Origin: Pseudomonadota bacterium
GTDB taxonomy: Bacteria > Pseudomonadota > Alphaproteobacteria > Acetobacterales > Acetobacteraceae
Length of the DNA: 12,874 nucleotides
NCBI GenBank assembly: GCA_021805485.1
Contig: JAJZFF010000377.1
Span: 1-12,874, forward strand
Direction: 5' to 3'
Shown: positions 1 to 7,070 of the stretch, piece by piece
How the letters are laid out: each line of letters starts with the position of its first letter
Numbering within the stretch: the first letter of the stretch is position 1
Notes under the pieces: model-generated
Told to the model about the DNA's origin: nothing
What the model saw: the letters and a program-made list of their open reading frames with translations, nothing else
Database searches by the model: none
Position numbers and translations under genes: made by a program

Positions 1-1584
1 TGGAACCCGACCTATGTCCAGGAAGCGATGACCTTCCCGACGGACTACAAGATCACCAAGGCACCGCGCGATCCGATGAAGCAGGTGCTGCGCTCCTACT
101 TCCCGATGCAGGAAGAGAAGGACAACCGCGTCTATGGCGCGCTCGACGCGGCGCTACGCGGCGACATGTTCCGCAATGTCGAGCCGCGCTGGGTCGAATG
201 GATGAAGCTGTTCCTCGCGATCATCCCCTTCCCGGAAATCTCGGCGGCACGCTCGATGGCGATGGTCGCGCGCCTCGCGCCGGGCGAGGATCTGCGCACC
301 GGGTTCACCATGCAGATGGTCGACGAGTTCCGCCACTCGACCATCCAGATGAACCTCAAGAAATGGTACATGGAGAACTATATCGACCCGGCGGGCTTTG
401 ACATCACCGAGGAAGCCTTCGGCAAATGCTACGCGACCACGATCGGCCGACAGTTCGGCGAGGGTTTCATCACCGGCGACACGATGACCGCCGCCTGCAT
501 GTATCTCACCGTCGTCGCTGAAACGGCGTTCACCAACACGCTGTTCGTCGCCATGCCCTCCGAGGCCGCCCGCAACGGCGACTACGCGCTGCCGACCGTC
601 TTCCTCTCGGTGCAGTCCGACGAGAGCCGGCATATCGGCAACGGTCACTCGATGCTGATGGCCGCCCTCAAGGAGCCGGAAAATCATCTCCTGCTCGAGC
701 GCGACCTGCGCTACGCCTTCTGGCAGAACCACGCGATCGTCGATGCCGCGATCGGCACCTTCATCGAATACGGCACCACCAATCGCGACAAGTCGAAGGA
801 ATCCTACGCCGAGATGTGGCACCGCTGGATCTTCGAGGATTACTACCGCACCTACATGCTGCCGCTCGAGAAATACGGCATCAAGGTGCATCACGACGAC
901 GTCCAGGCCGCCTGGAAGCGCCTGACCGAGAAGCTCTACGTCCACCACGTCGCCCAGTTCTTCGCCGTCGGCTGGCCGGTGAATTTCTGGCGCATCGAGG
1001 CCCAGCGCGAGGCGGACTTCGAGTGGTTCGAACACAAATATCCAGGTTGGTACGCCAAGTTCGGTGATTTCTGGAAATGGTACGGCAAGCTCAGTCACCG
1101 CGGCGAGACGGTCATCACCTTCAACCAGGATGTCGGCTACGTCTATCCCCATCGCTGCTGGAGCTGCCTCGTTCCCTGCCTCATCCGCGAAGACATGGTA
1201 GTCGACGAAATCGACGGCAAACTGCACACCTTCGCCCACGAACTCGATCGCTGGACCGCCGTCGAGGCCTTCGCCGACGAATATCAGGGCCGCCCGACCC
1301 CCGCGATGGGGCGCTTCAGCGGCAAGCGCGAGTGGGAGACGGTCTATCATGGCTGGGATCTCGCCGATGCGATCAAGGATCTCAACTTCGTCCGCTCCGA
1401 CGGCAAGACCCTGGTGCCCCAGCCGCATCTGCGCTTCGAGGACAGCGAACTGTGGACGCTCGATGACGTGCGCGGCCACACCCTGCTCTCGCCGCTGACC
1501 TTGCTGCGGGAGATGAGCCCCGAGGATCGCGCGAAGCACATCGCCGAGTATCGTGCGGGCTTCACGATCACGCCGTTCAACTGA
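1..1584 (+). CDS. prmA: Propane 2-monooxygenase-type hydroxylase large (alpha) subunit, 5'-truncated
   Basis: This is the catalytic alpha subunit of a soluble di-iron monooxygenase (SDIMO group 5, Prm/Mim type), which inserts one O2 oxygen into small alkanes such as propane, and often phenol or ketones in relatives. The reading frame is open from base 1 (W-N-P-T-Y-V upstream of the first Met at 28), and relatives have some 20 more N-terminal residues, so the true start lies left of the window. Counting from the Met at 28, the iron ligands are visible: E70 (PFPEISAA), E100 and H103 (DEFRH), E165 (AETAF), and E199 and H202 (DESRH). Strongly family-specific stretches include RSYFPMQEEKDNRVYGA, IGRQFGEGFITGD and FEWFEHKYPGWY. 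A CWSC pair follows near residue 380, but the second Cys pair expected shortly after it is absent (see findings). It is the first visible gene of a six-gene operon; the promoter is not in view. The family is very secure; the substrate (propane versus another small alkane or ketone) is inferred. Confidence 0.96.
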   Translation, partial: WNPTYVQEAMTFPTDYKITKAPRDPMKQVLRSYFPMQEEKDNRVYGALDAALRGDMFRNVEPRWVEWMKLFLAIIPFPEISAARSMAMVARLAPGEDLRTGFTMQMVDEFRHSTIQMNLKKWYMENYIDPAGFDITEEAFGKCYATTIGRQFGEGFITGDTMTAACMYLTVVAETAFTNTLFVAMPSEAARNGDYALPTVFLSVQSDESRHIGNGHSMLMAALKEPENHLLLERDLRYAFWQNHAIVDAAIGTFIEYGTTNRDKSKESYAEMWHRWIFEDYYRTYMLPLEKYGIKVHHDDVQAAWKRLTEKLYVHHVAQFFAVGWPVNFWRIEAQREADFEWFEHKYPGWYAKFGDFWKWYGKLSHRGETVITFNQDVGYVYPHRCWSCLVPCLIREDMVVDEIDGKLHTFAHELDRWTAVEAFADEYQGRPTPAMGRFSGKREWETVYHGWDLADAIKDLNFVRSDGKTLVPQPHLRFEDSELWTLDDVRGHTLLSPLTLLREMSPEDRAKHIAEYRAGFTITPFN

Positions 1585-1597
1585 TCCGGCGGACTTC

Positions 1598-1624
1598 GCG
1601 GGAGCCGTTCGCCCCGGCTCCCGC
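1598..1624 (+). promoter_or_regulatory. Strong intercistronic hairpin after prmA
   Basis: A perfect 10-bp GC-rich stem is formed by GCGGGAGCCG (1598-1607) and CGGCTCCCGC (1615-1624), with a 7-nt loop. It starts 13 nt after the prmA stop codon and is followed by the pyrimidine stretch TTCCTTCTC rather than a clean T run. It could be a leaky terminator or a 3' stabilising structure that raises prmA dosage over the downstream genes. The structure is read directly from the sequence; the role is inferred. Confidence 0.6.
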
Positions 1625-1643
1625 TTCCTTCTCAATGCGACAC

Positions 1644-1663
1644 CTCCGGCAACCCCGCCGGAG
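1644..1663 (+). promoter_or_regulatory. Second hairpin, covering an upstream Shine-Dalgarno of prmB
   Basis: CTCCGGC (1644-1650) pairs with GCCGGAG (1657-1663) across a 6-nt loop. The 3' arm contains the GGAG (1660-1663) that would serve the ATG at 1668. Use of that start would therefore be masked in the RNA, which is one reason to prefer the ATG at 1692 for the reductase. It may also tune translation of the downstream cistron. Confidence 0.45.
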
Positions 1664-1677
1664 CGTGATGGACTTTC

Positions 1678-1682
1678 GGGAG
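1678..1682 (+). promoter_or_regulatory. Ribosome binding site that decides the prmB start
   Basis: GGGAG lies 9 nt upstream of the ATG at 1692. The competing ATG at 1668 has GGAG only 4 nt away, inside a hairpin, and the ATG at 1683 overlaps this site. Relatives of the reductase begin two or three residues before a T-H-T-V-like segment, which matches M-G-G-T-H-T-V from 1692. Confidence 0.5.
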
Positions 1683-1691
1683 ATGGGCCAG

Positions 1692-2759
1692 ATGGGTGGC
1701 ACGCATACGGTCAGGCTCGAGCCGGTCGGTGTCGAGTTCGAGGTCGAGGATGGCGAAACGGTGCTCAACGCAGCGTTCCGCCAGGGCATCGCCCTGCCGC
1801 ACGGCTGCAAGGAAGGCCAGTGCTCGGCCTGCAAGTGCATCCTGACGGATGGCGAGGTCGACATGCTGAAATACTCGACCTTCGCGCTGAACGACATGGA
1901 ACGCGAAAGCGGCCATATCCTGCTCTGCCGCGCGATTGCCTATTCGGACATGGAGGTCGAACTCCTCAACTACGACGAGGAAGTGCTGGCGCGGGCGATC
2001 GCGGTGCGGACCTTCACCGGCCGGATTAGCGAGATCGCGCGGCTGACGCACGATATTCGCGGAATCACGATCGCTCTCGACTCCCCGATCAAGTTCTGGG
2101 CCGGACAATATGTCGACATTACCGTCACCACGGAAAAAGGGGAGACGATTACGCGCTCGTTTTCCATGGCAAATACGCCGGACCAAGCCAAAAGCCTCTC
2201 CTTCATCATCAAGAAATACCCTGAAGGAAAATTCTCCGGCGAGCTCGACAGCGGCGGAATCAGAATCGGCGCCGATGTCTCCCTCACCGGACCCTACGGC
2301 ACCTGCTTCCGGCGGGAAGGACGAACCGGACCGCTGATCCTGGTCGGCGCCGGCTCCGGCATGTCGCCGATCTGGTCGATCCTGAACGACCATCTCGCCA
2401 GTGGCGAAAGCCGGTCGGTCTACTTCTTCTACGGTGCGCGCACGCGGGAGGATCTCTTCCATCTCGACCGCATCGCGCAGCTTGCCGATCGCCATCCCGA
2501 ACTGGAATTCATCCCCGTTCTCTCGCATGCCAACAACGATGCCGGCTGGGAGGGCGAACGCGGCTTCGTGCATGAATGTGTCGATGCCCGGCTCAAGGCG
2601 CTCGGCATCGATGGCGAGGGCGACGTCTATGCTTGCGGCCCCCCCCCCATGATCGACGCGCTGCAACCGGTGCTGTTCATGAACGGCTTCGAAAACGAGC
2701 GCATCTTCTTTGACAGGTTCACCACATCCTCGAGCGTCCCCGTACCCGCCGATCACTGA
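1692..2759 (+). CDS. prmB: Monooxygenase reductase component, [2Fe-2S]/FAD/NAD(P)H
   Basis: This 355-residue oxidoreductase passes electrons from NAD(P)H through FAD and a plant-type [2Fe-2S] cluster to the di-iron hydroxylase. Domains run in the order typical of SDIMO reductases. The N-terminal ferredoxin domain has ligands C39, C44, C47 (HGCKEGQCSAC) and C79 (LLCRA). The FAD-binding barrel has RSFSMA at 155-160 and GPYGTCF near 200-206. The NAD domain has GAGSGMSPI at 219-227 and CGPPPM at 315-320. The protein ends close after the usual aromatic FFDRF. An extra Cys (C49) follows the third ligand. The start at 1692 is chosen on ribosome-binding-site spacing and homologue length; 1668 and 1635 remain possible. 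The position between the large and small hydroxylase subunits is the order known for group 5 and 6 clusters. A run of ten C residues lies within the CGPPPM codons. Confidence 0.93.
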   Translation: MGGTHTVRLEPVGVEFEVEDGETVLNAAFRQGIALPHGCKEGQCSACKCILTDGEVDMLKYSTFALNDMERESGHILLCRAIAYSDMEVELLNYDEEVLARAIAVRTFTGRISEIARLTHDIRGITIALDSPIKFWAGQYVDITVTTEKGETITRSFSMANTPDQAKSLSFIIKKYPEGKFSGELDSGGIRIGADVSLTGPYGTCFRREGRTGPLILVGAGSGMSPIWSILNDHLASGESRSVYFFYGARTREDLFHLDRIAQLADRHPELEFIPVLSHANNDAGWEGERGFVHECVDARLKALGIDGEGDVYACGPPPMIDALQPVLFMNGFENERIFFDRFTTSSSVPVPADH

Positions 2760-2801
2760 TCGCGCGCCGCACGGACAAACCGAAACCCAGGGAGAGAAAC
2801 C

Positions 2802-3857
2802 ATGCCAGCCTTGTCGAGTTCAGTCGGATCGGGTGCCGCGGGAGCGGCGGTCTTCGCGGATTCCGACAGCCGCCGTTACCGCTATTTCGAGCCGCGCGGC
2901 AAGCGCGCAACCCATTACGAAGACGTCACGGTCGACGTCCAGCCGGATCCCGAGCGCTACCTGATCCAGAACTGGATCATCTCCTTCGCGAACGGCAAGG
3001 GCGCCTATGTGAAGGACGCCACGGCGCTGAAAAGCAGCAACTGGCACGCCTTCCGCGCGCCGGACCAGGAATGGGAACGCACGCACTACCAGCGCCAGTC
3101 CCGCATCGAGACCATGGTGCAGAGCGTCATCGCCAATGCCCGCCGCGCCGGCGCGCCGGCGAATTTCGACAAGGCGTGGCAGCGCATCCTGCAAGCCCAT
3201 CTCGGCGCATGGAAACACGCCGAATTCGGCCTCGGCACCTCGCTGATGCAGGCGCAGCGCTACGGCTACACGCAGATGATCAACAACGCGACGCTGACCA
3301 ACTCCTCCTACAAGATGCGCCTCGCGCAGGACATCACGCTCTACCTCGCCGAAATCGGCATGGACATTCCCGGCTGGAACGACGAGCTCGGCAAGGTCGC
3401 CTGGCTCGAAGACCCGATCTGGCAAGGCACGCGTGAGGCGGTCGAGACGATCATGGGGTCGAGCGACTATCTCGAACAGTATTTCGCGATCAACATCGTC
3501 TTCGAGCCGCTGGTGGGCGAGCTGTTCCGCTCCGGCTTCCTGATGCAGGTCGCCGCCGCCAACAACGATTTCGTCACCCCGCCGGTGATCTCCGCCGCCG
3601 AGGCCGATTACGAACGCAACCTCGCGAACACGATCGACCTCATGTATCTCCTCGCCAACGACGAGACCCATGGCGGCGAGAACCGGGCCATCCTCCATGG
3701 CTGGCTCGAAAAACACCGCGCCCTGGCCGACAAGGCGGCCCTCGGCCTGCAACCGATCTGGTCGATGCCCCATTCCAAACCCGTCTCGTTCCAGGATGTC
3801 CGGGCGCAGTCGCAGGAGCGCATCGCCAAGATCCTCGGCGAACTCGGTCTCGCCTGA
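2802..3857 (+). CDS. prmC: Propane 2-monooxygenase-type hydroxylase small (beta) subunit
   Basis: This 351-residue protein is the non-catalytic ferritin-fold partner of PrmA in the (alpha-beta)2 hydroxylase. Family-typical segments are RRYRYFEPRGKRATHYEDVT near the N-terminus, the helical SNWHAFRAPDQEWERTHYQRQ block, AHLGAWKHAEFGL, and NIVFEPLVGELFRSGF near residues 228-243. An N-E-T-H-like segment (LANDETHGG) occurs late in the chain. The full set of paired E/ExxH iron ligands seen in the alpha subunit is not present, consistent with a structural role. The ATG at 2802 is preceded by a clear GGGAGAG about 6 nt upstream, 42 nt after prmB. The length fits the family. There is no sign of disruption. 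Confidence 0.95.
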   Translation: MPALSSSVGSGAAGAAVFADSDSRRYRYFEPRGKRATHYEDVTVDVQPDPERYLIQNWIISFANGKGAYVKDATALKSSNWHAFRAPDQEWERTHYQRQSRIETMVQSVIANARRAGAPANFDKAWQRILQAHLGAWKHAEFGLGTSLMQAQRYGYTQMINNATLTNSSYKMRLAQDITLYLAEIGMDIPGWNDELGKVAWLEDPIWQGTREAVETIMGSSDYLEQYFAINIVFEPLVGELFRSGFLMQVAAANNDFVTPPVISAAEADYERNLANTIDLMYLLANDETHGGENRAILHGWLEKHRALADKAALGLQPIWSMPHSKPVSFQDVRAQSQERIAKILGELGLA

Positions 3858-3880
3858 CGCCCCGCACAGGAGATAACATC

Positions 3881-4249
3881 ATGTCAACAGCAGCACGCGA
3901 CGCAACCCATTCGACCATCTTCAAGCAGATGAAGGACATCACCTTCGAGCAGACCATTTCGGATCAGTGCGGTGTGACCATGAACGATTCGGTCGAGGCT
4001 CGCGCCATCGCCGAATTCATGAGCGACAAGCCCGGCGTCACCGTCACCTACCAGCCCGCCCTGATCCGCATCGACGGTCACGGGAAGCTGATCTTCAAGA
4101 TGGACGAGATCGGCGAGTATCTCGGCCGTGACATGACGGCCGAGATCTTCGAGGTGAACACCTCGACGCATTACGGCCGCATGGTCCGCGTCGACGACAA
4201 CACCGTGATCCTGTTCGGCAACATGGACGACGTCTTCGAATACATCTGA
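3881..4249 (+). CDS. prmD: Monooxygenase coupling/regulatory protein
   Basis: This 122-residue cofactor-free protein belongs to the MmoB/DmpM family, which docks on the hydroxylase and controls O2 activation and substrate access. Recognisable parts are CGVTMNDSVEARAIAEFM (about residues 30-47), the strand-turn VTVTYQPALIRIDGHGKL, and STHYGRMVRVDD near residues 94-106, which matches the conserved C-terminal half of PrmD proteins. AGGAG sits 8 nt before the ATG, and the gap from prmC is 23 nt, so translation is probably coupled. No cofactor motif or membrane segment is visible, as expected. It lies just before a strong intercistronic hairpin. Confidence 0.93.
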   Translation: MSTAARDATHSTIFKQMKDITFEQTISDQCGVTMNDSVEARAIAEFMSDKPGVTVTYQPALIRIDGHGKLIFKMDEIGEYLGRDMTAEIFEVNTSTHYGRMVRVDDNTVILFGNMDDVFEYI

Positions 4250-4261
4250 ACCGCGGCACTC

Positions 4262-4293
4262 CGGCGCGCCCGCGTACCCCGCGCGGCGCGCCG
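4262..4293 (+). promoter_or_regulatory. Very GC-rich hairpin between prmD and the amidohydrolase gene
   Basis: CGGCGCGCC (4262-4270) pairs with GGCGCGCCG (4285-4293). Both arms contain the self-complementary octamer GGCGCGCC. The 14-nt loop can extend the helix further with GCGT (4272-4275) against GCGC (4281-4284). No U tract follows, so a classical terminator is unlikely. It may separate or stabilise mRNA segments between the four enzyme genes and the two accessory genes. Confidence 0.55.
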
Positions 4294-4324
4294 CCCAGCA
4301 AGCAATCAACACGTGGAGGAAACC

Positions 4325-5347
4325 ATGTTCGTAACGCCTGAGGGCAAGGAAATCTTCATCGTCGACGGCCACACCCATTTCTGGGACGGCAGCCCGGCGA
4401 ACCAGAGCAACATTCACGGCAAGCAGTTCATCGAATGCTTCTTTGCCTATCACAACGCGCTCAGCCCGGCCGACAAATTGTGGCCGAAGGAGAAATTCGA
4501 GAAATACAGCGCAGATGATCTTTATCGGGATCTCTTCATCGACGGCCCCGACGATGTCGCGATCGTGCAGTCAACCTACCTCAAGGATTTTTACAAGACA
4601 GGTTTCAACACGATCGAGCGCAACGCGGACGTCGCCGCCCGCTATCCCGAGCGCTTCATCATCAATGGCGCGTTCGATCCGCGGGATGGCGAGAAGGCGC
4701 TCGAATATATACATTACATGAAAGAAACATATAACATCCAGGGCGTGAAACTTTACACCGCCGAATGGAATGGTTCGTCCCGCGGCTGGCGGCTGAACGA
4801 TCCTGAGGCGTACAAATGTTTCGAGCTGTGCGAGAAGCTCGGCATCAGGAACATGCACGTCCACAAGGGCCCGACCATCATCCCGCTGAGCAAGGATGCC
4901 TTCGACGTTCATGACGTGGATTATGCCGCGACCGATTTCCCCAATCTCAACTGGGTCGTCGAGCATTGCGGCCAGCCCCGCATCGACGACTTCTGCTGGA
5001 TTGCGGTGCAGGAGGCGAATGTCTATGGCGGCCTCGCGGTTGTCCTGCCCTTCATCCATTCCCGACCGCGCTATTTCGCCGAAATCATGGGGGAGCTGCT
5101 GTTCTGGCTCGGTGAGGACCGCATCCTGTTCGGCTCCGACTATGCGATCTGGACGCCGCGCTGGCTGGTCGAGAAATTCTGGAACTTCGAACTGCCGGAG
5201 GATGTGAAGCAGGAGCGCGGCATCGATCTCACGCCGGCGATCAAGGAAAAGATCCTCGGCCTCAATGCCGCGAAACTCTACGGCATCGACATTGCGGCGA
5301 AGAAGGCGGCGCTTGCGGCCTCGCCGCTCGCGGTCGCCGCTGAATAG
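4325..5347 (+). CDS. Amidohydrolase-2 family metal-dependent hydrolase of the monooxygenase cluster
   Basis: This 340-residue TIM-barrel protein belongs to the amidohydrolase-2 family (PF04909, ACMSD-like). The metal-site pattern is visible: D14-G-H16-T-H18 at the end of strand 1, K142 (VKLYTAEW), H178 and H180 (MHVHKG), H214 (EHCGQP) and D272 (FGSDYAIW). The ATG at 4325 has GGAGG 5 nt upstream; the GTG at 4313 overlaps that site and is less likely. Members of this family are found beside the coupling-protein and chaperonin genes in actinobacterial propane monooxygenase clusters, so the linkage is conserved, but I know of no proven role. The family performs hydrolysis or non-oxidative decarboxylation. 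Acting on an oxidation product, or a role in enzyme maturation, are both guesses. The C-terminus ends in a short Ala-rich tail. Family confidence is high; function is unknown. Confidence 0.9.
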   Translation: MFVTPEGKEIFIVDGHTHFWDGSPANQSNIHGKQFIECFFAYHNALSPADKLWPKEKFEKYSADDLYRDLFIDGPDDVAIVQSTYLKDFYKTGFNTIERNADVAARYPERFIINGAFDPRDGEKALEYIHYMKETYNIQGVKLYTAEWNGSSRGWRLNDPEAYKCFELCEKLGIRNMHVHKGPTIIPLSKDAFDVHDVDYAATDFPNLNWVVEHCGQPRIDDFCWIAVQEANVYGGLAVVLPFIHSRPRYFAEIMGELLFWLGEDRILFGSDYAIWTPRWLVEKFWNFELPEDVKQERGIDLTPAIKEKILGLNAAKLYGIDIAAKKAALAASPLAVAAE

Positions 5348-5392
5348 GCCGGTCAACGCAGCGCGCCGGTCATTCGGCCGAAGGGAGACAAA

Positions 5393-7027
5393 ATGGCTAA
5401 GCTGCTTCTGCATAATTCCGAAGCGCGGCGCGCGCTGGCCCGCGGTGTGGGCCGGCTCGCGGCGGCCGTGGAGCCGACGCTCGGGCCCAAGGGGATGAAC
5501 GCGATGATCGACCGGCCGATCGGCACGCCGATGGTCACGCGCGATGGCGTCAGCATCGCGGTGGAAATCGAGCTGCCGAACCGGTTCGAGAACATGGGCG
5601 CACAGGTCGTCCGCGAAGTCTCCATGCAGACTAACGCGCTTGCGGGAGACGGCACCACCACCGCGATCGTCCTCGCGAATGCGCTTGTCCAGGCCGGCGT
5701 CGAGGCGAGCGAGCGCGGCGCCCGCGCGGTCGATCTCATCCGCGGGATCGATCTCGCGGTCGAGCGCGTGGCCACCTCCCTGAAGGCCGCCGCCCGCCCC
5801 GCGGCTGGCAACGGCATGCTGGCCGCGGTCGCCAACATAGCCGCGACCGAGCCGCACCTCGGCGCCCTGGTGGCCGAGGCCTTCGAGCGCGTCGGCGCCG
5901 AGGGCGTGATCACCACCGATTTCAGCGTGACCACCGAAACCACGCTGGACGTCGTCGAAGGCATGTCCTTCGATCGGGGTTATATCTCCCATCACATGGT
6001 GACCGATCAGGAGAAGATGGAGGCCGTGCTTGAACGGCCGCTGATCCTGATGACGGATCTCAAGATCCGCGATCCCCACGCACTCGATGCGGCGCGCGCG
6101 CTCGCCGCCGAAGCCGGCCGGCCGTTGCTGGTAATCGCCGAGGAGGTGGCGCCCGAGGTCGTCGTCAGCCTGCTTGGCCGGGACGGGCCGGGCCGCTACC
6201 TCGTCGTCCACCCGCCCGAATACGGCAACTGGCGGAAGGCGATGATGGAGGATATCGCCATCATCACCGGCGGCCGCGTCATCGCCCGCGATCTTGGCGG
6301 CCGGATCGAGGACGTCACCACCGCCGATCTCGGCGCCGCCGAGCGGGTGCGCACCAGTGCGACCCACACCGCGATCATCGGCGGCGCCGGCGACCCGGCC
6401 GCGATCGCCGCGCGCCGGGCGCAGGTGCAGCGCATGCACGATGCCGCCCCGCCAAATATCGAGCAGGACAAGCTGCGCGAGCGTCTCGCGAAACTATCAG
6501 GCGGCACCGCCATCCTCTATGCGGGCGGGGTAACGCCGGTCGAGCAGAAGCGCACGATCCAGCTGATCGAGGATTCGCTCGCCGCCGTGCGGGCCGCGAG
6601 CGAGGAGGGCGTGGTTGCAGGCGGCGGCACCGCGCTGGCGCAGATCGGCCCGGTGCTCGACGAGGTTCTGGCCGGCGCCAGCGGCGATGTCGCGGAAGGG
6701 GTGAAGCTCGTCCGCTCCATCCTCACCCGGCCGCTCTGGCGCATCGTGACCAATGCCGGCGGCGATCCCGACCACGTGGTCGCCCAGGTTTCGGCGGTGA
6801 ATGGCGGCTTCGGCTACAACGCCGCCATCGGCACCTTCCAGAACATGTATGATGCGGGCATCATCGATCCCGTCCGTGTCACGTGCACGGCGCTGCGCAA
6901 CGCGGCCTCGGTCGCCAAGCTTATCCTGACCACTGAAACGCTGGTCGGCGATCTCGGCGAGGATGAGGTAGACCCCACCGCGAGTCCGGCCCGCGGCGGC
7001 GGCGCCGAGCGTCTCGGCCGCGCCTGA
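5393..7027 (+). CDS. groEL: Divergent GroEL-like chaperonin dedicated to the monooxygenase (MimG-like)
   Basis: This 544-residue group I chaperonin 60 homologue has an intact ATPase core: TLGPKG at 29-34, D51 (TRDGVS), the DGTTT loop at 86-90, D394 (IEDSL, equivalent to the catalytic D398 of E. coli GroEL) and GVVAGGG at 406-412. The Gly-Gly-Met tail of housekeeping GroEL is missing and replaced by a short G/R/A-rich end. The apical domain differs at polypeptide- and GroES-contact positions (see findings). No groES gene accompanies it. Mycobacterial MimG, encoded in the same position, is known to be needed for functional MimA expression in a foreign host, so a PrmA-specific folding role is the likely function here. 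GGGAG lies 5 nt before the ATG, 45 nt after the amidohydrolase gene. It is the last gene of the operon. The housekeeping groESL is expected elsewhere in the genome. Confidence 0.94.
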   Translation: MAKLLLHNSEARRALARGVGRLAAAVEPTLGPKGMNAMIDRPIGTPMVTRDGVSIAVEIELPNRFENMGAQVVREVSMQTNALAGDGTTTAIVLANALVQAGVEASERGARAVDLIRGIDLAVERVATSLKAAARPAAGNGMLAAVANIAATEPHLGALVAEAFERVGAEGVITTDFSVTTETTLDVVEGMSFDRGYISHHMVTDQEKMEAVLERPLILMTDLKIRDPHALDAARALAAEAGRPLLVIAEEVAPEVVVSLLGRDGPGRYLVVHPPEYGNWRKAMMEDIAIITGGRVIARDLGGRIEDVTTADLGAAERVRTSATHTAIIGGAGDPAAIAARRAQVQRMHDAAPPNIEQDKLRERLAKLSGGTAILYAGGVTPVEQKRTIQLIEDSLAAVRAASEEGVVAGGGTALAQIGPVLDEVLAGASGDVAEGVKLVRSILTRPLWRIVTNAGGDPDHVVAQVSAVNGGFGYNAAIGTFQNMYDAGIIDPVRVTCTALRNAASVAKLILTTETLVGDLGEDEVDPTASPARGGGAERLGRA

Positions 7028-7036
7028 ATTCCTGCC

Positions 7037-7067
7037 GCAGGGGCGGCTGATCTCCGGCCGCCCCTGC
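7037..7067. terminator. Bidirectional intrinsic-type terminator hairpin
   Basis: GCAGGGGCGGC (7037-7047) and GCCGCCCCTGC (7057-7067) form a perfect 11-bp stem with a 9-nt loop. It fills the 43-nt gap between the stop codons of the convergent chaperonin and regulator genes. No T run flanks it on either strand, so termination may need Rho or pairing strength alone. Placement between convergent genes supports a two-way terminator. Confidence 0.75.
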
Positions 7068-7070
7068 CGG

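Noticed and set aside
154..1635. Long open frame antisense to prmA
   Set aside because: It is the complement of a fully conserved hydroxylase gene, has Gly/Asp/Val/Arg-rich low-information sequence and no ribosome binding site. Such frames are common in GC-rich DNA.
1632..2756. 374-codon frame antisense to the reductase
   Set aside because: It mirrors the reductase codon for codon with no motif or start signal of its own.
4571..6439. 622-codon open frame antisense to the amidohydrolase and chaperonin genes
   Set aside because: It spans two real genes and their gap on the opposite strand, with repetitive His/Arg/Asp composition and no recognisable motif. It is a GC-bias shadow.
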